Part shown: positions 61,501 through 64,000 of the stretch, piece by piece
How positions within the stretch are numbered: the first letter of the stretch is position 1
Layout: each line of letters begins with the position of its first letter
Assembly: GCF_932294415.1 (NCBI RefSeq)
Contig: NC_065535.1
Span: 14,279,282 to 14,343,281 of the forward strand
Direction: 5' to 3'
DNA from: Quercus robur
Taxonomy: Eukaryota > Streptophyta > Magnoliopsida > Fagales > Fagaceae
DNA length: 64,000 bases
The notes under the pieces: generated by a model
Seen by the model: only the letters and a program-made list of their open reading frames with translations
Database searches by the model: none
Told to the model about the DNA's origin: nothing
Translations under genes and position numbers: made by a program

Positions 61501-64000
61501 GAAAGGTTAAAAAGGCAAATAATATCAGCACCATATTAAATCTAACAACCAAACCAAAATCAGTCTAATATTTGATCAGACATGAATCATGAAGTGCAGT
61601 GACTTAGGATCCAGTTGATGCTTGATATTAAAAAAGCAACACTTTTATATCAACTTTTACAAAAAGTATGACTAGGATTACCCAGCACTTCTCTATTTCC
61701 TAGAGTGAAAAAAAAATGCTTCTCTTGTCACCATTAATTCCAAATCACCTCTCTCCCATCAGCCAGAGTCAGTATAGAATTAATTTAGGCCCCAAAGGGA
61801 GAGTGAAGGGGAAGATTTAAACTAGTCACCTCCGCTTCATGAAGCGTGATCCCCCCTACTGATTGTGCTACCCCTTGGACTAAGAAAGGGAATTTCCTAT
61901 TTCAAGTCATGGATGCAAGAGAGGTCAACAACTGAGTTGCAAACTTGACATTGCTGAAAGTGTTCTGATCATTTACATATTGGAGTTGCTCTAAACCATA
62001 CCAAACCCCATCCTAATAGAAGCTCTAGGCCAAAGGAGCAAAAGAATTACCTTCTGTAGAGGGAATTTGAAGCACTCAGAAGATTCATTATCTTGCAAAC
62101 CATCAAAAGACCTTTCAACAGTTGCGTCAGCTAAATCAGAGCATTTGATGTCCCCAGCTACTGAGTCATCAAGAGAGTCAACACTGTTTCCTGTGCCCGT
62201 ATCAATCAGCAAAGTTAATTTCAGAATCCAACTTTGAGGAATAAATGTAAATAAATTTATAATAAAAAGGAACACATTTGTATGTTAATAAAAGTTTCTG
62301 ATATTGTACAATTAGTCATAGTATGGAACTTAATCTGGAATATATTAGCAAGAGGATTATAGCATCTTATGGATAAAGAATATCCTAACCTTTTTTTTTT
62401 TTAAGAATTAAGTAATATAATATTGATCAAAAAGACTTTATGTTCACGAAAATCCCAACCATTTTTTTACTGTTAAATAAAAAGAGAGAGGTACAGCGAG
62501 AATAGTTTTCCTGGTACACAGGGAGTGGACAAAGGGAATACTAACCATAAATATATAATTCAATCAGATAGCTTCAAGTCTTCAACAACAAACACACAAT
62601 GGCAAAAAAAAATAATTTTCCATAAATATTACAATAATTACAAAACAACTTGGAACTCCACTGCCCTCATATCATTTACCAGGCTTTTAGCTGTACAAGT
62701 CGGGAATAAGGATAGAGATAATTGAACTCATCTGAGCAGATTGCTCTGTCCAATACTGTGTACATTTGAAATGGGATACTCAGTTCATACAACAACCGGG
62801 CTTTGAATCTTTGCCCCGCAATTTCAATGTCCAGATAAGTAATAACTTATTAAGCAGACAGAAAAACAACAAAGAGCCCCTAGAATTTGCTTCTTTTAGT
62901 CATTAAATGGATGCCTCTCCTACCAACAACACCGTATATGCTTTATGTAGACCTATCTCTTCAAGAAACATATTGAATTATTTGTAAGGGGATGATATCA
63001 ACCAAAATTTGTTAACTTTTTTTTTTATAATTCAATAGTTGGGGATGGGGGGATTTGAAATCTGGATGTCTCCACTAGAAACAACAATAGGTGCAGTTGA
63101 GCTATAAGGCTCTAGGCACAAAAAAATTGTAATCATTAGGCACTTGGTCCCCACCATCGCACCCTAAGGTCCAGTAACTGCAAATATCTCAATTTAAAAA
63201 GGAAATAGAAAGTGTTGTTCCTTTTGTCCAGTGAGATAGTGGGCTCAAGGTCAAGACCCAATGGGAGTGTATGTGTAATTACTAATTATCAATCCAGGAA
63301 AAAAAAAGAGGAAATAGAAAGCACAAAGCTCTCCAAATTACAGCTACACAAAATCTGTACAATCAGATAATCTCCCAAATGATAAACCTAACAATTTAAT
63401 TCTGAAAGAACTTGTATAATCATATACCTTAACAAAGCAAATTTGTCTCAATAAATTCTCTTTAGGGATAGTTAGAAACACATCATGATCTTCAAGCTTA
63501 GATCCAAATAAAATAATAACACAAATTAGGTACAGATTATGGCTTTTAAACTTGAAAGCAGAGCAACTAACACAGAATTATAAGGTTTCATTTGTCGCAT
63601 TCATAATGAAACAACAAGACTAAATGGGGTTGATAAAAATAGTCACATGCCTGTTTTTATTCTCTTGCAACCCTGTTTGCTCACTGCTACACTCTGAACC
63701 ACTTTCGAAGCTTTGTGAGAAAATGTCAAACGGATGCGGAAATTGCTTATACCTGATTTACAATCCTGTGAAACTTTTAATTTCATATAAAATAATTGGA
63801 TAAATAAAATTTCAATACATGCTTAACTCTATTCAATCATAGGAAAGTTCAGTGTAAGAAGCAAATCTATACTCACCAACAATGTTTCAAGGGGTTTTGC
63901 TAAAGAGAATTTTAAGGCATCCTTTGCAGATATACTTTGAGAAAATGGCCCTCCTTGGAACCAAGGTTCAGTCCCATACTTTCTTTTCATGTACAACCTA
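55528..64000 (-). CDS. PUS10: tRNA pseudouridine synthase Pus10, 3' part (5' end outside window)
   Basis: Converts uridine to pseudouridine in the T-arm of tRNA (positions 54/55 in the family). Exons placed with matching phases, 3' to 5' along the plus strand: 55528-55612, 56597-56652, 57621-57681, 57782-57855, 58890-58970, 59461-59535, 59627-59746, 59850-59930, 60033-60101, 61426-61497. Further exons: about 62051-62190, about 63650-63765, and one from about 63880 past the window edge. The catalytic motif GREDIDVRMLGSGRPF spans exons 59850-59930 and 59627-59746. Other family marks are TPIYFGGRYLK, YSRNVSQTRWIIDDERM, TPIRVLHRRSPLQREKI and GTYIKEFVHGDLGRTHPSIG. The 62051 exon (SVDSLDDSVAGDIKCSD) is in a poorly conserved region, and its acceptor does not match the phase of the next exon upstream, so a small exon may be missing. 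Confidence 0.93.
57172..57195. repeat. Poly-C tract in a PUS10 intron
   Basis: About two dozen C residues followed by A-rich sequence. Tract length is likely unreliable in assembly. Confidence 0.85.
58508..58639. mobile_element. MITE with GCCTGTTTGGTA ends in a PUS10 intron
   Basis: Left GCCTGTTTGGTAGAGC and right GCTATACCAACAGGC are inverted. About 130 bp. Confidence 0.65.
59795..59846. repeat. 26-bp tandem duplication beside a PUS10 splice donor
   Basis: TTGCAGCAAGGAAAGCAGAT followed by CTCTAG or CTTTAG occurs twice (59795-59820, 59821-59846). It ends 3 bases from the donor of the catalytic-motif exon (minus strand, exon end 59850). Confidence 0.85.
60635..60655. repeat. Poly-G tract in a PUS10 intron
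   Basis: About 21 G residues. The minus-strand frame through it (60714-60466) is an artefact. Confidence 0.85.
61122..61294. mobile_element. MITE with CTGTTTGGA ends in a PUS10 intron
   Basis: Left CTGTTTGGAAATAGCTTATT and right ATAAGCTGTATCCAAACAC are inverted. The 170-bp body is AT-rich. Confidence 0.7.
61770..61885 (-). repeat. Possible SINE in a PUS10 intron
   Basis: The minus strand reads AAGGGGTAGCACAATCAGTA (A-box-like) and GACTAGTTTAAATCTTCCCC (B-box-like). No clear A tail was found. Confidence 0.4.
63016..63120 (-). repeat. tRNA-derived SINE in a PUS10 intron
   Basis: On the minus strand: CCTTATAGCTCAACTGCACC, GTGGAGACATCCAGATTTCA, AATCCCCCCATCCCCAACTA, TTGAATTATAAAAAAAAAAG. This is the best-preserved member of the family seen at 46299 and 46520. 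Confidence 0.8.

Overview
The window looks like nuclear DNA of a woody eudicot. Three intron-rich plant genes sit in AT-rich intergenic DNA full of transposable elements (a Ty3/gypsy retrotransposon, solo LTRs, Helitrons, MITEs, SINEs, LINE fragments). No bacterial operon, CRISPR array or viral genome is visible. The SINE and LTR types remind me of Fagales (oak or chestnut relatives), but that is from memory and is a weak inference.

Layout. 1-2.6 kb is AT-rich intergenic DNA. 2.6-13.8 kb is one decayed Ty3/gypsy retrotransposon of Tat type: its sense strand is minus, it has two LTRs, broken gag-pol frames, an antisense plus-strand ORF with its own TATA box, an array of about 82-bp repeats, and a solo LTR of another family nested in its 3' LTR. 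16.6-21.3 kb holds a complete five-exon ROPGEF gene (PRONE domain, minus strand). 21.8-38.6 kb is a repeat-rich block: a TIR element with a CCACCA-rich core, a 2.5-kb Helitron candidate carrying a nested hAT-like element with an 8-bp target duplication, a 0.5-kb Helitron, a diverged tandem duplication of intergenic sequence, and three solo LTRs each with a perfect 5-bp target site duplication.

39.2-52.5 kb holds a tandem pair of prolyl oligopeptidase genes (12 exons each, 731 residues from the conserved ATG, same strand). The upstream copy has gained a ~200-bp TRIM retrotransposon, LINE fragments and SINEs in and around its introns; the downstream copy is compact and has a 78-residue N-terminal extension that looks like an organelle transit peptide. 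53.4-54.5 kb is another TIR element. From 55.5 kb to the right edge lies the 3' part of a PUS10 tRNA pseudouridine synthase gene (minus strand), whose 5' end is outside the window.

The three genes have no evident shared pathway: Rop GTPase activation, peptide cleavage and tRNA modification. I found no convincing new molecular system. The most informative points are the TRIM with its empty site in the paralogue, the differing N-termini of the duplicated peptidases, and the nested, datable layers of mobile elements.
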